Shown: positions 6,876-15,664 of the stretch, piece after piece
Position numbering within the stretch: position 1 is the stretch's first letter
How the letters are laid out: each line of letters opens with the position of its first letter
Program-made: the position numbers and the translations under genes
Assembly: GCF_001704635.1 (NCBI RefSeq)
Contig: NZ_MAXF01000191.1
Coordinates: 62,001-126,000 of the forward strand
Length of the DNA stretch: 64,000 bases
Origin: Streptomyces sparsogenes
GTDB lineage: Bacteria > Actinomycetota > Actinomycetes > Streptomycetales > Streptomycetaceae
Direction: 5' to 3'
The notes under the pieces: model-generated
Told to the model about the DNA's origin: nothing
Seen by the model: the letters and a program-made list of their open reading frames with translations, nothing else
Database searches by the model: none

Positions 6876-8705
6876 TCACCCGGCCGAGAAGGTCAGGGTC
6901 CGGCCGCCCAGCCAGGCCACGTCGGGCACATCGGCGAGCAGGCCGCCGGCCAGGAGGTCCGCGTGGCGCCGTCCCCTCGGCACCCGCACCCGGACGGCCC
7001 CGGGCTCGTACCGCACCGTGGCCTCCAGGTCGGCGAAGCGGACGAGGGCGGCCGTCGGATCGGGCGTCTCGCGGTCGCGCCAGAGCGTCCAGGCGATCGT
7101 GGCCAGGCCGAGCCCCGCGGCCAGGGTGACGGTGCGCTCCAGGCCGCCGTCCCGCGCGAGCGGCACCGCCCGGCGCTCGGTGACCAGGGCGGTGACCAGG
7201 TCCGCGAGCCGTTCGGCGTGGTCGGGCAGCTCCGCGGCGAGGCGCGTGTCCGGCGCCGTGCCCGCGCCGGCCCACAGCGGTGTGCGCCAGGGCAGCCGCA
7301 CCACCGGGTCGCCGCGCAGCGGCCGTACGCCGGTGAGGAACGGGACGCCCGCCGCCGCGAGTTCGCGCAGAGTGCCGGGGGGCAGGGGGCCGTCGCAGAG
7401 CAGCACGGGGGGCCGTCCGCACGTCTGCCAGTGCGGCAGCAGCCCGGCGGCCTCCGCCGCCCAGGCGACCGGGAACATGCCCTGGGCGTCGACGAGGAAC
7501 AGCCCGCCGTCGACATGGGTGGTGCCCGTGATCAGGAGCGGATCGGCGGGGTCGTGGCCGCGGCCCACCGACAGCGCCAGGACGCCGTCGAGGACCGGGA
7601 GCGCGGGGCGGACCCGGCGGGCGAAGTCGGCCAGCCGTTCGTCGGCGACGGGTGGCCCGAGCCCGGCGAAGGCGGCCGCGGCTTCGGCGTCCCCGTCGGC
7701 GCGGCGCCAGCCCCGCGCAGTCACGCCCAGCACCTTGTACGCCAGTGCCGCCGCGAACAGCGGTGTCTCCTCGGCCAGTTCGATACCCGCCAGGGCGGGT
7801 CCGATCGCGTCGAGGTAGCCGATGCGCGCCAGGGGCCCGGCGAGCAGGAAGGGCAGCGCGGACCGCACCCGTACCTCCCCCGTGGCCCGCGCCCCACGGG
7901 TGTCCTCCGCCGCCCTGGGCCGCTCCCCGGCGGCCCCGGCGGCCCGGTCGGTCCGGTCAGCCCGGTCGGGCCGGTCTCGCGGGCCCGCCGGGGGCCGCGC
8001 GAGCCGTACCGCCTCCTCGCGGTCGGCCGATGCCAGGAAGCTGGCGAGCACCCGGGGCAGGTCCGCCGCGTCGAGGCCCGCGGCCGCGGCGCGCAGCCGC
8101 TCGGGCAGCGCCTCGGCGGGCGCGGGGCCCGCCGCGAGGGCGCGGCCGACGAGTTCGGCGAGCAGGCGCGCGGCCGCCGGGTCGTCGGCGCCGAGCAGGG
8201 CGAGGAGGTAGGTCCGCAGCGTCTCGTCCGGCAACAGCGCGAGCAGCGCGTCCAGTTCCCCGCGCTCGGCGAGTTCGGCGAAGAGCGCGGCGGCGCCCGG
8301 GACGGTCCGGGGTTCCGGCTCCGCCGCGAAGGACTCCGCGAAGGCATCCTGGAGGGACGCGGCGTCGGCGGCGGGCGGCTCGGCCGGGACCTCCACCACC
8401 GGCACCGGCGCGAAGTGGACCTCGACGGGCGGGTCGCCGCCCGGCGGCCGGCCGGGCCCTCCCGGCCGGCCCTGCCGGACGGTGACGGTCAGCGGCTCGG
8501 TGATCTCCACGTCCGGTCCGTCTCCCGCCAGCCGCTCGGCGAAGTGGTCGGCCAGCAGCTCCGGCAGGGCGTCGACCACCTGGCGGATCAGGCCGCGGGG
8601 GTCGGGCCCCCAGCTCCACCCACCGCGCCGGACCACCGTCACGGTGCACCGGCGCACCGTGATGTCGCCGGTCCCGCCGACGGCCGGCCCGGTGGGCGCG
8701 CTCAT
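6876..8705 (-). CDS. Contractile injection system tape-measure protein (Pvc14-like)
   Basis: 609 aa; the ATG overlaps the preceding TGA (ATGA). The N-terminus (ITVRRCTVTV, then LIRQVVDALPELLADHF) follows the pattern of the CIS tape-measure family (PF19268 as I recall it), with a helical Ala/Leu-rich middle. Around residues 265-310 PFLLAGPLARIGYLD and a LAYKVLG segment match the second conserved block. It sets tube length during assembly. A proline/arginine-rich linker lies near residues 220-255. The position directly before the ATPase supports the call. Sequence conservation in this family is low, so the family call leans partly on context. Confidence 0.72.
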   Translation of the reverse strand: MSAPTGPAVGGTGDITVRRCTVTVVRRGGWSWGPDPRGLIRQVVDALPELLADHFAERLAGDGPDVEITEPLTVTVRQGRPGGPGRPPGGDPPVEVHFAPVPVVEVPAEPPAADAASLQDAFAESFAAEPEPRTVPGAAALFAELAERGELDALLALLPDETLRTYLLALLGADDPAAARLLAELVGRALAAGPAPAEALPERLRAAAAGLDAADLPRVLASFLASADREEAVRLARPPAGPRDRPDRADRTDRAAGAAGERPRAAEDTRGARATGEVRVRSALPFLLAGPLARIGYLDAIGPALAGIELAEETPLFAAALAYKVLGVTARGWRRADGDAEAAAAFAGLGPPVADERLADFARRVRPALPVLDGVLALSVGRGHDPADPLLITGTTHVDGGLFLVDAQGMFPVAWAAEAAGLLPHWQTCGRPPVLLCDGPLPPGTLRELAAAGVPFLTGVRPLRGDPVVRLPWRTPLWAGAGTAPDTRLAAELPDHAERLADLVTALVTERRAVPLARDGGLERTVTLAAGLGLATIAWTLWRDRETPDPTAALVRFADLEATVRYEPGAVRVRVPRGRRHADLLAGGLLADVPDVAWLGGRTLTFSAG

Positions 8706-9232
8706 GTCACCGCCGCCTTCTCCAGGTGGCCCGCCCAGCCGGCCGGGAGCACCAGCACCCCGTGCACGCTGCCCGCGGTGAGGGTCACCGGCAGTTTCAC
8801 CTGGGTCTGCTGGGCGGGGATCTCGCCGGCCAGCACATGGGTGTCCTGTTCGTCGGAGACCAGGGCGACGACGGGGGTGGGGCGGGCCACGGCCACCTGC
8901 ACGGTGACGGTGAGCCCGTCCTTGGCCAGCGCGATGCCGTCGGTCCACGACGGGAGACGCACCAGCGCCGGTTTGGGTCTGCCCTCCCCCGTCACCTCGA
9001 CGCCGAAGGACAACGGGTCGGTGAGGGCGGCCGGTTCGTCGTCCACGGCCGCCAGGGCGAGGTCCCGGGCGTTCAGCGGAAGGGTCGCGGTCCGGCCTTG
9101 TCCCAGGGAGACGCGCAGCGGCAGGGCGCGCCCCACGAGGGCGGCCACATCGGCCGGGGCGCCTACGCCGGTCAGGGCCAGCGCGCCCACGACGTGGCCG
9201 GTGTCGGCCGCGTACACCACGGAAAGAGCCAT
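8702..9232 (-). CDS. Unknown protein encoded within the eCIS operon
   Basis: 176 aa, alternating hydrophobic strands with no helix-rich part, no signal peptide and no membrane segment, so likely an all-beta protein. Its start follows the upstream stop by 2 bp and its stop overlaps the tape-measure start, so it is co-translated with structural genes. It ends with a conserved-looking VHGVLVLPAGWAGH strand. I do not recognise the family. A role as baseplate accessory or fibre-attachment piece is only suggested by place. Confidence 0.7.
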   Translation of the reverse strand: MALSVVYAADTGHVVGALALTGVGAPADVAALVGRALPLRVSLGQGRTATLPLNARDLALAAVDDEPAALTDPLSFGVEVTGEGRPKPALVRLPSWTDGIALAKDGLTVTVQVAVARPTPVVALVSDEQDTHVLAGEIPAQQTQVKLPVTLTAGSVHGVLVLPAGWAGHLEKAAVT

Positions 9233-9234
9233 CG

Positions 9235-10371
9235 TCAGCCACCGCCGTTCGTCGCCGCGACCGTCGCCAGGACGAGGAAGTCGACCGCCCCGGGCTGTTC
9301 GACGACCTTCGCCGGGGTCGCCAGGGGGTCGTACAGGCGCACCCGGCAGCGGACGCGCCGGTCGCCGTCCACGGTGGCCTCGACCGGGCCGCACAGCGTT
9401 CCGTCGGGCAAGGGCGGGGTGCGCGGGGTCAGATGGACATGGAGGACCACGCGGCCGTCGGCGACCTGCTCCGGGAGGATGCCGGAGGGCAGCGGCAGCA
9501 GCATCCCGTCGGTGGCGGTTCCGGAGGCCACCAGTGTGCTGCCGGCCGCCATCCGGCCGCTGAAGCTGCCTTCGATCGCCAGGTTGCCGTTGGCGGCCAC
9601 GGTCATCAGTGGGGAGACCGCGCCGCCGCCCTGGTAGAGGCCGAAGACCAGGCTGGGCTGGTCACCGCCGGACAGCACGAGCGCGGGCCTGCCCTCCTGG
9701 GCCGCCGGGTCGGTCCGCAGGGTTAGCGTGCCGGACCGGGCCGCGACGGTGTCCGCGCGCACGCCCGCGAAGCGCACCGCGACGCCCCGCGCGCCGGTCT
9801 GGACGCCGCTGAAGTGGCCGTCCGCCCATCGGACGTAGCCCAGCAGCACGAGCCAGCGGGCGGGCGGATCGGCCGGCGGCTCGCCGATGGCGGGCGGCCG
9901 CTGCTCCTCGGCCAGCCGCTCGTCGCCCCGGCGCCCGAAGAGGATCTGGTACGACTCCTCCACGCGGGTCGAGGCGGCGCTCCCGGAGCAGGAGACGGGT
10001 CCGGGGGCCCGGGCCGGTTCCCGGTCGGCGGCGGTGAGGAAGACCGGGTACGGCTCGTCGGTGGGCTGGTCGGCGCCGTTGACCTCTTCGAAGTCGCTCT
10101 CGCGCAGCACGACCGGCTCGGTGAGGACCACTTCACGGCCCGTCCCGTCCACGGCCATCCCCGCGGCGACGCTCACCTCGACATGGCGGACGCCCGTCAG
10201 CGGGTCGGTGCGGGGCTCGGTGGTGAGGCCGAGCCCTTCGACGATGCCCCACTCGTGCAGGTGCCGCGCGTACCGGGCGGCCCGGCCGCGCGCGTACTCC
10301 ACCGTGGCCGTCAGGTCCGCGGCGGCCAGCACCTGGCCTTCGTGGAAGGCGGGGCGCAGGGGTCCCGTCAT
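9235..10371 (-). CDS. eCIS baseplate/tail-fibre-like protein, paralogue C
   Basis: 378 aa. Residues 8-80 hold a domain shared with the next two upstream genes: FHEGQVLAAADL, a helix with repeated Arg/Tyr, WGIVEGLGL, then a strand pair ending AVDGTGREVVL. The middle has a Ser-rich stretch (SCSGSAAS) and the C-terminal half is beta-rich with Gly/Ser (GNLAIEGSFSG), as in tail-fibre shafts. This copy has almost no cysteine, unlike the other two. Coupled by ATGA to the gene before it. Likely a baseplate-attached fibre or receptor-side component; no enzyme motif is seen. Confidence 0.65.
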   Translation of the reverse strand: MTGPLRPAFHEGQVLAAADLTATVEYARGRAARYARHLHEWGIVEGLGLTTEPRTDPLTGVRHVEVSVAAGMAVDGTGREVVLTEPVVLRESDFEEVNGADQPTDEPYPVFLTAADREPARAPGPVSCSGSAASTRVEESYQILFGRRGDERLAEEQRPPAIGEPPADPPARWLVLLGYVRWADGHFSGVQTGARGVAVRFAGVRADTVAARSGTLTLRTDPAAQEGRPALVLSGGDQPSLVFGLYQGGGAVSPLMTVAANGNLAIEGSFSGRMAAGSTLVASGTATDGMLLPLPSGILPEQVADGRVVLHVHLTPRTPPLPDGTLCGPVEATVDGDRRVRCRVRLYDPLATPAKVVEQPGAVDFLVLATVAATNGGG

Positions 10372-12422
10372 GGCGTCTCACCGGACTTCCGGGTACGGGG
10401 CGCCCGGGCGCGCTTGGCCGGCGGCTTGGCGGGCCCGTCGGCCTGATCCGGGCCCTGATCCGAGCCCTGGTTGGAGCCCGAGCCCTGGTCCGAGCCCGAG
10501 CCCTGTTCCGGGGCCTCGCCGGTTGCCTGGTCCGGGGTTCCTTCGAGCTGCGCGAGGCGCGGCCCGAGCCGTTCCGGCAGCCGCTCCGCCAGGTGGGTCA
10601 CCTGCGTCTCCGCGCTGCTCATCTGGGCGCGCAGCCCCTCCAGGGCGGCGGTGAGGTCCGCGACCTGCGTCCTGAGCCCGGCCAGTTCCCGCATGCTGTC
10701 GGTGACTTCGCTGGGGGTCGTGTAGACCTGTTCGTGCAGTGCCTTGGGCGGCGTCTCGCCGGGCGCGGGAGTCAGCAGCAGGGACAGCATCTCCTCCAGG
10801 TCGCCGCTGCGCGGCCAGTCACCGAGCAGTCCCTCGGCGTACGGGCGCGCCACCGGGCCCTCCGACGGGAGCGCAGGCTTACGGCACGACGGGAGGGGGC
10901 CGCAGCACACGCGCTCGGCGAGTTCCCGCAGCCGGTAGAGCTTGGGCAGCCACTCGCCGTACGCCGATCCGCCCGGCAGCACCTGTTCCCGGGTGGCGGA
11001 GCAGACCCGCACCACATCGCAGCCGTCCAGCTCCACGTGCGCGAGCAGGACGTCGGTGTCGGCGCTGTCGCCGCACGGCGGGTTCAGGGTGGCGCACGCG
11101 GCGTCGGTCAGGAACCGGCGCAGCGCGGTGCCCAGCGCCGCGGCCGCCTCCGCGATCTGCTGCGCCTCGGCGACGGTCGCCTTCTCGGTGCTGTCCGGCG
11201 GCGGGGGCGGCAGCAGCGGCGGTACGTCGACGGTGGCGACGTCCGCGCGCAGCGCGCAGTCGGCGAGGTCGGCGGCCTGGTCGAGACGGCCCAGGAGCCA
11301 CTCCCGGATCAGGGCGATGTCCGCGCGGAACTCCACCCGCAACGCGTGTCCGAGCGGCGTGCCCTGGGCGAGCATCCGCACTTCCAGCGGCGCGTCCGGG
11401 TCGCCCTGCGCCGGTACGACGCGGGCCGCGGTCTCGGTGACGACGGCGCGGGCGATCGTGCGGCGCAGCGGGTCCGGCCACGCCGCCTCCGTGTCGGCGC
11501 CCCTGAGGCGTTCGCAGGCCGTGCCCAGGACGGCGCGGGCCTCCCGCACGGTGGCGAGGTCCGGGTAGTCCCTCCCGAGCTGCTCCTGCCCGGCCGGGTC
11601 GTAGGTGTCGAACCGGGCGACGGCGGCGGCCAGCGCGCGCACGTGTTCGGTCATCTCATGGGCCGTCGGCGGGGGCGGCGCCCCCTCGCCGCCCGCGTTC
11701 TCGCGCAGCCACGCGAGGGCGGTGGCGTACCGCCGCGCGTCGGCGGCGTCGAAGCGGAAGGTCCGGCCGGTGCCGAGCGAGGCGGCGAGGAGGGCGTCGG
11801 TGTACATCCCCAGCCGCCGGTCGCGGGTGCGGGCCCGGTCGGCCCGTGGGAGGTCGCCGAGGCTCGCGAGGAGCCGGGTGCCGGGGTTGTGGCGGTGGTC
11901 CTCGAAGTCGTCGCACTTGACGACGAAGCGGTACCCCTCCTGGACCCTGGAGGGCACGCATCCCGGTGAGGGGCAGGGCTCCTCCGTGGCGTACGGCGCC
12001 ACCGGTTCGACGGGAAGCTCCTGGTACTGCACGTAGAGCCCGTAGCGGCGGCCGCCCTCGTCGTCGCAGTTCTCCCCGCAGTCCACGCCGAGGGCTTGCA
12101 CGCGCCGCTCCTGCACCAGGGCGGTGACGTCGACGCGTTCGGTGCAGGCGACGACGATGTCGTTCCCGGCGCAGTCGAGGGCGTGCCCGGGGTGGACGGC
12201 CACGGTTCCGCCGCCGCACGGCTCGCAGGTGACGCCGAGGCCGCAGATGACGCCCGGCCCGTACAGGGAGCGGTTGTGGAGTCTGCGCTTCGCCGTCGTG
12301 TACTCGACCAGCAGGCTGAGGTCGTCCTCGGTCAGCAGTTGCCCTGCGAAGAAGCGAGGACGTACGAAGGCGGAGGTCCGGGTGGCGTCGCCACCGCAGC
12401 CGCATCCGCAGTCTGTTCGCAT
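10368..12422 (-). CDS. eCIS baseplate/tail-fibre-like protein, paralogue B, with coiled coil
   Basis: 684 aa, beginning MRTDCGCGCGG. Residues 18-90 are the shared domain: RFFAGQLLTEDDL, HNRSLYGPGVICGLGV, PGHALDCAGNDIVV. The central 450 residues are largely helical with scattered Cys. Near residues 575-625 a leucine heptad pattern (LAGLRTQVADLTAALEGL) predicts a coiled coil, and the end is a low-complexity tail of GSGSDQ/GSNQ/GPDQ units followed by a Lys/Arg-rich tip. That layout fits a trimeric fibre or tether. The start ATG lies 3 bases after the upstream stop. Function is inferred from operon position after the wedge proteins. Confidence 0.65.
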   Translation of the reverse strand: MRTDCGCGCGGDATRTSAFVRPRFFAGQLLTEDDLSLLVEYTTAKRRLHNRSLYGPGVICGLGVTCEPCGGGTVAVHPGHALDCAGNDIVVACTERVDVTALVQERRVQALGVDCGENCDDEGGRRYGLYVQYQELPVEPVAPYATEEPCPSPGCVPSRVQEGYRFVVKCDDFEDHRHNPGTRLLASLGDLPRADRARTRDRRLGMYTDALLAASLGTGRTFRFDAADARRYATALAWLRENAGGEGAPPPPTAHEMTEHVRALAAAVARFDTYDPAGQEQLGRDYPDLATVREARAVLGTACERLRGADTEAAWPDPLRRTIARAVVTETAARVVPAQGDPDAPLEVRMLAQGTPLGHALRVEFRADIALIREWLLGRLDQAADLADCALRADVATVDVPPLLPPPPPDSTEKATVAEAQQIAEAAAALGTALRRFLTDAACATLNPPCGDSADTDVLLAHVELDGCDVVRVCSATREQVLPGGSAYGEWLPKLYRLRELAERVCCGPLPSCRKPALPSEGPVARPYAEGLLGDWPRSGDLEEMLSLLLTPAPGETPPKALHEQVYTTPSEVTDSMRELAGLRTQVADLTAALEGLRAQMSSAETQVTHLAERLPERLGPRLAQLEGTPDQATGEAPEQGSGSDQGSGSNQGSDQGPDQADGPAKPPAKRARAPRTRKSGETP

Positions 12423-12424
12423 GA

Positions 12425-13690
12425 TCAGCGCTCCTTCACAAAGAACCAGCTCTCGAAGACGTCCCCGCCCGCACCGGTGCCGGACGTCCAGGGGCCGATG
12501 CCCGAGGGTGGGAGGTCGCAGCCGCCGTGCGCGGCGTCGGACCGGGTGTTGTGGTCGTCGATGGTCGGTACGCGTCCGCCGACATGGGTGCCGTCGACCG
12601 GGCGGCAGCAGCGGTCGAGGAGGAACGCGGCGCGGACGGTGATCAGCAGGCGGTCGCCGTCCTGCAGCGTCTCGCGGGTGGTCTGGCGGTAGCGGAACTG
12701 CTCGGTGAACTCGTCGCATTCGCCGTCTGTTTCGGGATCCGGTCCGATGTCGGGTTCGGCGAACCTGCCGCCCATGTACCAGGTGGAGGCGTTGCGTCCG
12801 CTGCCGCCCTCGATCACTTGGAGTTCCACCACACCGGGCCGCAGCGTGTCGGTCCGTACGCCGGAGGAGAACCGCACCACGAGCCCGCCGTCCTCGTCCT
12901 GGGTGCCGAGGAGGGCCTTGGCCTCGTCGATGGTGTAGGTGTGTCCGTGGATCCAGTTGATGCCGGTGATCACGGTGGGCACGTGGCGGCCGAAGGGGCG
13001 GCGTACGTTCATGTGGATCTGGTGGCGGCGCACCGGCTCGTACCAGTCCACGCAGTCGATCCTGGCCAGCCACAGCACCTTGTGCTCACATGCCGAGCAG
13101 CAGGTCTCGCAGCGCTCGTCCGCCGGCGGCTCGCACCCGGTGACCCGTACCGTGTAGCACTCCTCCGTCCAGCCGAACTCGCAGTCGGAAGTGTCCGCGC
13201 AGGCGTCGTTGTAGACGGCGCGGGCGGGCTCGACGGGCCGTTCGGCGTACTCGATGCCGACCCAGACGGTGTCGGTGTCCCGTTCGTGCGGTGGCAGCGC
13301 CTTCCACAGGTCGATCGCGCAGCCGCCGCGCACCACAACCTCGTTGCCCTCGCAGTCCACGGCCAGGCCGGGGCTGATCGTCACCTTGGCCCTGCGCCGG
13401 GTGCGCCGCTGTTCGGCATCGCTCTCGCTGCGCTCGGCGGGTGGCGTTTCCTCGCCGGTGGCCGACGGGCACTCGTCCTCGTCGCCCGGTGTCGGTTCCA
13501 CGTACAGGCCGCACACCACGCCGTAGCCGAGCAGACAGCGCATGCGCAGCTTCAGCTTCTCGCGGTGGTAGGCCTGTTCACGCTGGAAGTCCCGCGCGCC
13601 CAGCATCTGGCCGTGGAAGTACCGCAGCCGGCGCAGCGGTGGCGCGTCGAACTCCTCCGTGCATGACCTCGATGTCTCTGTCTCCGTCAT
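12425..13690 (-). CDS. eCIS baseplate/tail-fibre-like protein, paralogue A, cysteine-rich
   Basis: 421 aa from an ATG placed eight bases after GAGAGG; an in-frame GTG two codons upstream is less well spaced. The shared domain occupies residues 20-120: RYFHGQMLGARDF, LLGYGVVCGLYV and ISPGLAVDCEGNEVVV. The protein has 19 cysteines, including a cluster CETCCSACEH around residue 195-205, suggesting metal binding or disulfides. The C-terminal third is beta-rich (GINWIHGHTYTID, VVRFSSGVRTDTL) and ends ESWFFVKER. It follows the gpI-type wedge gene directly. Likely an external baseplate component; no homologue with known function is recognised. Confidence 0.65.
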   Translation of the reverse strand: MTETETSRSCTEEFDAPPLRRLRYFHGQMLGARDFQREQAYHREKLKLRMRCLLGYGVVCGLYVEPTPGDEDECPSATGEETPPAERSESDAEQRRTRRRAKVTISPGLAVDCEGNEVVVRGGCAIDLWKALPPHERDTDTVWVGIEYAERPVEPARAVYNDACADTSDCEFGWTEECYTVRVTGCEPPADERCETCCSACEHKVLWLARIDCVDWYEPVRRHQIHMNVRRPFGRHVPTVITGINWIHGHTYTIDEAKALLGTQDEDGGLVVRFSSGVRTDTLRPGVVELQVIEGGSGRNASTWYMGGRFAEPDIGPDPETDGECDEFTEQFRYRQTTRETLQDGDRLLITVRAAFLLDRCCRPVDGTHVGGRVPTIDDHNTRSDAAHGGCDLPPSGIGPWTSGTGAGGDVFESWFFVKER

Positions 13691-13702
13691 CGCCACGTCC
13701 TC

Positions 13703-15664
13703 TCACGACACCTGTGTGTGCACACCGACGGCGGAGACGACTCCGACGCCCACTCCTCGGCGCGGCCCCCTCGGCCCCGGCCTCAGCACCCCGTCGCGGT
13801 TCAGCCGCACCGGGCGCTCGCCCCCCAGCACGGGCGCGGGCAGCGGGACGAACGCCGTGTCCACGCCGACCGTAGACCGCGCGCCCACCACGAACCCCGC
13901 ACCCCCGGTGCGCACCGACCCCACCGTGTGCGCGGGCGCCTGCCGCTCCACCAGCCGCCGCAGCGCCGCCCCGTCCGCCGAGCCGGCGGGCAGGAGCACC
14001 CGGAACCGGTGCGCGTGCGCGGTGTACGGATCGCTGTCCGGCGTGCCGAACGCGCGCAGCGGCGCCGAGCCGAGCGCCGAGCCGCCGAGCCGGAACCGGC
14101 TCGCCGACCGGCCGAACAGCCGGACGGATCCCAGCCCTCGAGCCTGGCCCGACCCCGCCGGGGTGCCGCCCACGGCCTCGCGCAGCTGCGCCCAGCGGCG
14201 GTCCGTCGCCGACTCGTCGATGACCGGCGCCACTCCGAACACGATGCGCACCGCCTCCCGCAGCGCCCCCGGCGTGCCCCGGCGCCGGTACAGCTCCGGG
14301 GCCGCGGCCAGCAGCGCGCGCCGGGTGGCGGGGTCCCAGCCCGCCTCGAACGACAGGCCGAGCAGCCCGGCCAGCCACGGCAGCAGCCGGTCCGGGACGC
14401 CCGCCGGGTCCAGCAGCGCCGGGTACCGCTCGATCACCCGGTCGACCTCGGCGAGGGTGGCGTCGAACAGCGACAGGAAGCGTTCGGTGAAGTCGTCGGC
14501 CGCGGGGTCCTGCCGGAAGGCGGGCGGCAGCAGGTCGGCGCTGGTGACCCTGGGGAAGTCCAGCCGGATCCGGCGGACGACGGGGGTCGCGCCGCCGTCG
14601 CCCGACAACCGCAGCCGCAGCCGCAGGAAGCGGCCGGGCGGCTGGTCGACGAGGAAGTCCGTGACGCCCGGGGCCGATGCCTGCCAGTCGCTCTCGTCGT
14701 ACCGGTCGTCCTCGCTCACCACGATCCCGACCGCGACCGCCGTCCCGGCGGGCACGTCGGCGTCCACGCGTACGCGGTGCCAGCGGCACCGCGAGAGGCC
14801 GCTGTCGATGAGGGTGGTGACGTACGACCCGCTGGTCACATACGCGTCGGCGGCCGGCGGCGCGACGTCCCGGGGCAGTCCCCGCCAGGTGAAGCAGGTG
14901 GTCCGGGGGCCGTCCGGGCCCTTCTCGCGCAGGCAGAACCCGTCCTCGTCCGCCGAGGTGAGCGCGGACGGGGGCAGGGCCGCGGCGAGTTCGTCCACGG
15001 TGGCGGTGCGAAAGGGGCGGCGGCGACCGCCCCGGTGGATCCTGAGCCGTCCGCCGTCGTCGGTGAGCAGCCACACGGTCCGCCCCGGTCCGGTGCGCAG
15101 GCCGATGACCTCGCCGCGCGCGCCGGTGCGCAACACGCCGCGGAAGCCGCCCGTCGAGTCGAACCGCCGCAGGAGCGTGCTGCCCTGGCAGGCCACCAGG
15201 ACCTCGTCGTCCGGGCCCGGCGCGGCCCACCGCGGCCGCTCGACCCGGATCACCCCGGCGAGTTGCTCGCCCTCGCGGCGCCACACCAGCACCCGGTCGG
15301 ACTCGACCACGGCCAGCCGGTGGCCGCGCGCGGCCACCGAGACGGTCTCGCGCGGCGGGGCGGGGTCGCAGCCGGGCGGCCGGAGGGGTGTGAAGGCGTC
15401 ACCGCACACGTCGCGGCGCAGCAGCCGCCGCTGGTCCGGGACGAGCAGGTACCAGGCGCACGGCCCGCACCCGGGGGCCAGCCGCGGGTCGGGGAACCAG
15501 GGCAGGAGTTGGTCCCTGGTGGGGCCTTCCGGGGCCGTGCCGCGGTAGGCGAGCCGGAGGCCGGCCGGGTCGTCGAAGCCGACGAGGCCGTGCGCCTCCT
15601 GCCGGTCCCAGCCGACGTAGGCGTCGAGGAGGCGGAAGGTCGCGGGGTGCGGTGCGCAGGTCAT
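13703..15664 (-). CDS. Baseplate wedge protein, phage tail protein I (gpI) type, with propeller-like N-terminus
   Basis: 653 aa. The C-terminal 280 residues carry the phage tail protein I pattern: FLSLFDATLAEVDRVIERYP, LLPWLAGLLGLSFEAGWDP, RRALLAAAPELYRRRGTPG, RIVFGVAP. The first 250 residues show repeated blade-like strands (VSVAARGHRLAVVESDRV, VIGLRTGPGRTVWLLTDDGG), as in a beta-propeller. It corresponds to Pvc12-like wedge proteins that pair with gpJ proteins to form the baseplate. ATGA overlap with the upstream gpJ-type gene. Length is far above the about 200 aa of P2 gpI because of the added N-terminal module. Confidence 0.8.
   Translation of the reverse strand: MTCAPHPATFRLLDAYVGWDRQEAHGLVGFDDPAGLRLAYRGTAPEGPTRDQLLPWFPDPRLAPGCGPCAWYLLVPDQRRLLRRDVCGDAFTPLRPPGCDPAPPRETVSVAARGHRLAVVESDRVLVWRREGEQLAGVIRVERPRWAAPGPDDEVLVACQGSTLLRRFDSTGGFRGVLRTGARGEVIGLRTGPGRTVWLLTDDGGRLRIHRGGRRRPFRTATVDELAAALPPSALTSADEDGFCLREKGPDGPRTTCFTWRGLPRDVAPPAADAYVTSGSYVTTLIDSGLSRCRWHRVRVDADVPAGTAVAVGIVVSEDDRYDESDWQASAPGVTDFLVDQPPGRFLRLRLRLSGDGGATPVVRRIRLDFPRVTSADLLPPAFRQDPAADDFTERFLSLFDATLAEVDRVIERYPALLDPAGVPDRLLPWLAGLLGLSFEAGWDPATRRALLAAAPELYRRRGTPGALREAVRIVFGVAPVIDESATDRRWAQLREAVGGTPAGSGQARGLGSVRLFGRSASRFRLGGSALGSAPLRAFGTPDSDPYTAHAHRFRVLLPAGSADGAALRRLVERQAPAHTVGSVRTGGAGFVVGARSTVGVDTAFVPLPAPVLGGERPVRLNRDGVLRPGPRGPRRGVGVGVVSAVGVHTQVS

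Noticed and set aside
6880..7422. Upstream extension of the AAA+ ATPase frame
   Set aside because: The added 180 residues are Arg/Ala-rich and overlap the tape-measure gene. The start at the GTGA junction with a ribosome site is far more likely.
6963..9563. 866-codon open frame on the plus strand opposite the tape-measure genes
   Set aside because: It is the high-GC antisense shadow of real minus-strand genes. Its product is Arg/Gly/Pro-rich without domains, and the minus strand carries coupled genes with known motifs.
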